64,000 bases of DNA, taken from the NCBI GenBank assembly GCA_023443455.1, contig JAEZUE010000077.1, positions 1 through 64,000 of the forward strand, in the 5' to 3' direction. The notes beneath the pieces were generated by a model. That model had not been told where the DNA came from, made no database searches, and worked only from the letters and a program-made list of their open reading frames with translations. Made by a program: the position numbers and the translations under genes. This DNA is from Verrucomicrobiota bacterium (GTDB taxonomy: Bacteria; Verrucomicrobiota; Verrucomicrobiia; Opitutales; Opitutaceae). Positions 61,214 to 64,000 of this stretch are shown here, in pieces (the first letter of the stretch is position 1; every line of letters starts with the position of its first letter).

Positions 61214-62055
61214 GCACCACCGTCTCCCAGTTGATCGCCAAGGTCCGCACGGTCTACTCCCTGCCGCAGACCTTCCACCGGCTGCAGGAGGTCGTCCAGA
61301 ACCCCGACAGCTCGATGAGCGACATCGGCGAGGTCCTGATGGCCGACCAGGCGCTCTCCGCCCGCATCCTGCAGCTCGCCAACAGCTCCTTCTACGGCTT
61401 CCCGTCGCGCATCGAGACCATCAGCCACGCCGTCACCATGATCGGCGCCGAGCAGATGGTCGCGCTCGTGCAGGGCACCTGCGTGGCTTCGATCTTCAGC
61501 CAGGTACCGCGCGAACTCGTCAACATGGAGTCGTTCTGGCGCCACAGCATCGCCTGCGGCGTCACCGCCCGCCTCATCGCCTCCCGCCGCCGCGAGCCCA
61601 ACACCGAACGCTTCTTCCTGCTCGGCCTGCTCCACGACATCGGCCGGCTCGTCATCTTCCAGCACCTCCCCGACGAAGCCGCCCACTGCCTCGCCCGCGC
61701 CGGCAAAGACCGCCGCCTGCTCTTCCAGTCCGAGCAATCGGTCCTCGGCTTCGACCACGCCACTGTAGGGTACGACTTGCTCCGCACGTGGAAGCTGCCC
61801 GGCCGACTCTGCGAGCCGATCAAGATGCACCACAGCTACAACGCCGCCAGCCTCTACCCGATCGAGACCGCCATCCTCCACACCGCCGACGTCATCGTGA
61901 ACGCCATGCGCTACGGCAACAGCGGCGAACGCTACGTGCCGCCGCTGCACGCCCCCCACTGGGAACTGGCCGGCCTGGGCGCCGAAATGCTCGGCCCGCT
62001 CGAGAAGGAGATCCACCGCCAGCTCGACGAAGTCACCAAGACGATTCTCGCCTGA
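61210..62055 (+). CDS. HDOD domain signalling protein
   Basis: A 281-aa protein with one HDOD domain: SLPQTFHRLQEVVQNPDSSMSDIGEVLMADQALSARILQLANSS in sequence at residues ~17-60, and retained HD-like residues in LGLLHDIGRLVIFQHL near 140 and HSYNAASLY near 210. HDOD proteins regulate signalling or motility through binding rather than hydrolysis in most cases. The start overlaps the stop of the small upstream gene. A 20-bp gap follows before a hybrid kinase. Confidence 0.9.
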   Translation: MSTTVSQLIAKVRTVYSLPQTFHRLQEVVQNPDSSMSDIGEVLMADQALSARILQLANSSFYGFPSRIETISHAVTMIGAEQMVALVQGTCVASIFSQVPRELVNMESFWRHSIACGVTARLIASRRREPNTERFFLLGLLHDIGRLVIFQHLPDEAAHCLARAGKDRRLLFQSEQSVLGFDHATVGYDLLRTWKLPGRLCEPIKMHHSYNAASLYPIETAILHTADVIVNAMRYGNSGERYVPPLHAPHWELAGLGAEMLGPLEKEIHRQLDEVTKTILA

Positions 62056-62075
62056 CCCCACCCCTGCGCCCGGAG

Positions 62076-63857
<1,782 letters not shown>

Positions 63858-63878
63858 AGGCCTTCCCCTTTCTCGACG

Positions 63879-64000
63879 ATGCCCGGCGAGCCTCAACCTC
63901 CCGGTGCGCTCCCTCCCGATCTCGAGCGCATTCTGCTCAAGGCGCTCCTTGAGCACCTGCCCGACAATATCTACTTCAAGGACCGCGCCTGCCGGTTCCT
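63879..64000 (+). CDS. PAS-domain protein, cut by the window end
   Basis: The first 40 residues of a gene truncated by the window. It starts 21 bases after the kinase stop. After a short Pro-rich lead the sequence LLEHLPDNIYFKDRACRF is the beginning of a PAS domain of the type found in PAS-linked kinases or diguanylate cyclases. What follows is unseen. Confidence 0.7.
   Translation, partial: MPGEPQPPGALPPDLERILLKALLEHLPDNIYFKDRACRF

Overview
The window is a GC-rich (roughly two-thirds G+C), gene-dense bacterial chromosome segment that looks like the phylum Verrucomicrobiota, most likely an Opitutaceae-type organism. The reasons are PEP-CTERM sorting proteins of the IPEPSTYAALTGLLAGSA type, secreted beta-helix proteins ending in a DxDGDGxxNLxEY segment, very large VWA-domain exoproteins, weak Shine-Dalgarno sequences, and many short dispersed intergenic elements. 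This placement is inference from gene style; no rRNA or tRNA gene was seen.

Layout. (a) 1-15.7 kb is an envelope/secretome region on the + strand: a PL14-like polysaccharide lyase, two tandem giant double-VWA secreted proteins (1899 and 1921 aa), and two tandem PEP-CTERM proteins lying in a duplicated 1.18-kb unit full of hairpin repeats. (b) 15.9-23.5 kb: an AlkP phosphodiesterase/TPR/sulfotransferase fusion translationally coupled to a GNAT-like protein, then on the - strand a 1228-aa secreted beta-helix protein. (c) 23.8-29.5 kb: a NifA-like sigma-54 activator divergent from hemH, then a multi-PAS hybrid kinase. (d) 29.5-35.0 kb, - strand: ruvC, a TauE-type permease and recF as one unit, a cysteine desulfurase and an LptF/LptG permease. 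(e) 35.2-39.2 kb, + strand: an NSS sodium symporter with its tiny MetS-like partner, and ppk1. (f) 39.2-46.0 kb: a 109-bp tandem array, then a MarR-controlled tripartite RND efflux operon on the - strand. (g) 46.1-51.4 kb: an EF-hand membrane protein, a DUF2937 protein, a small unknown gene, a decayed VapBC-like toxin-antitoxin pair and a TerC family protein. (h) 51.6-64 kb: a 1673-aa hybrid kinase, sufT and sppA on the - strand, a conserved unknown, and a tight signalling operon (HD-GYP-type N-terminal domain protein, HDOD protein, hybrid kinase, PAS protein cut by the window end).

Functional themes are cell-envelope and secreted proteins (VWA, PEP-CTERM, lyase, beta-helix, Lpt, SppA, RND), signal transduction by multidomain kinases, and a core of housekeeping genes (recF, ruvC, hemH, ppk1, cysteine desulfurase, sufT). 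The most notable non-coding content is at least five families of short intergenic elements: a GNRA-loop hairpin, a roughly 100-bp inverted-end element around GCTTCAGCC, a roughly 110-125-bp GTCGAG-ended element found just after stop codons, a 156-bp inverted CACAGAGG element, and a 109-bp tandem repeat.
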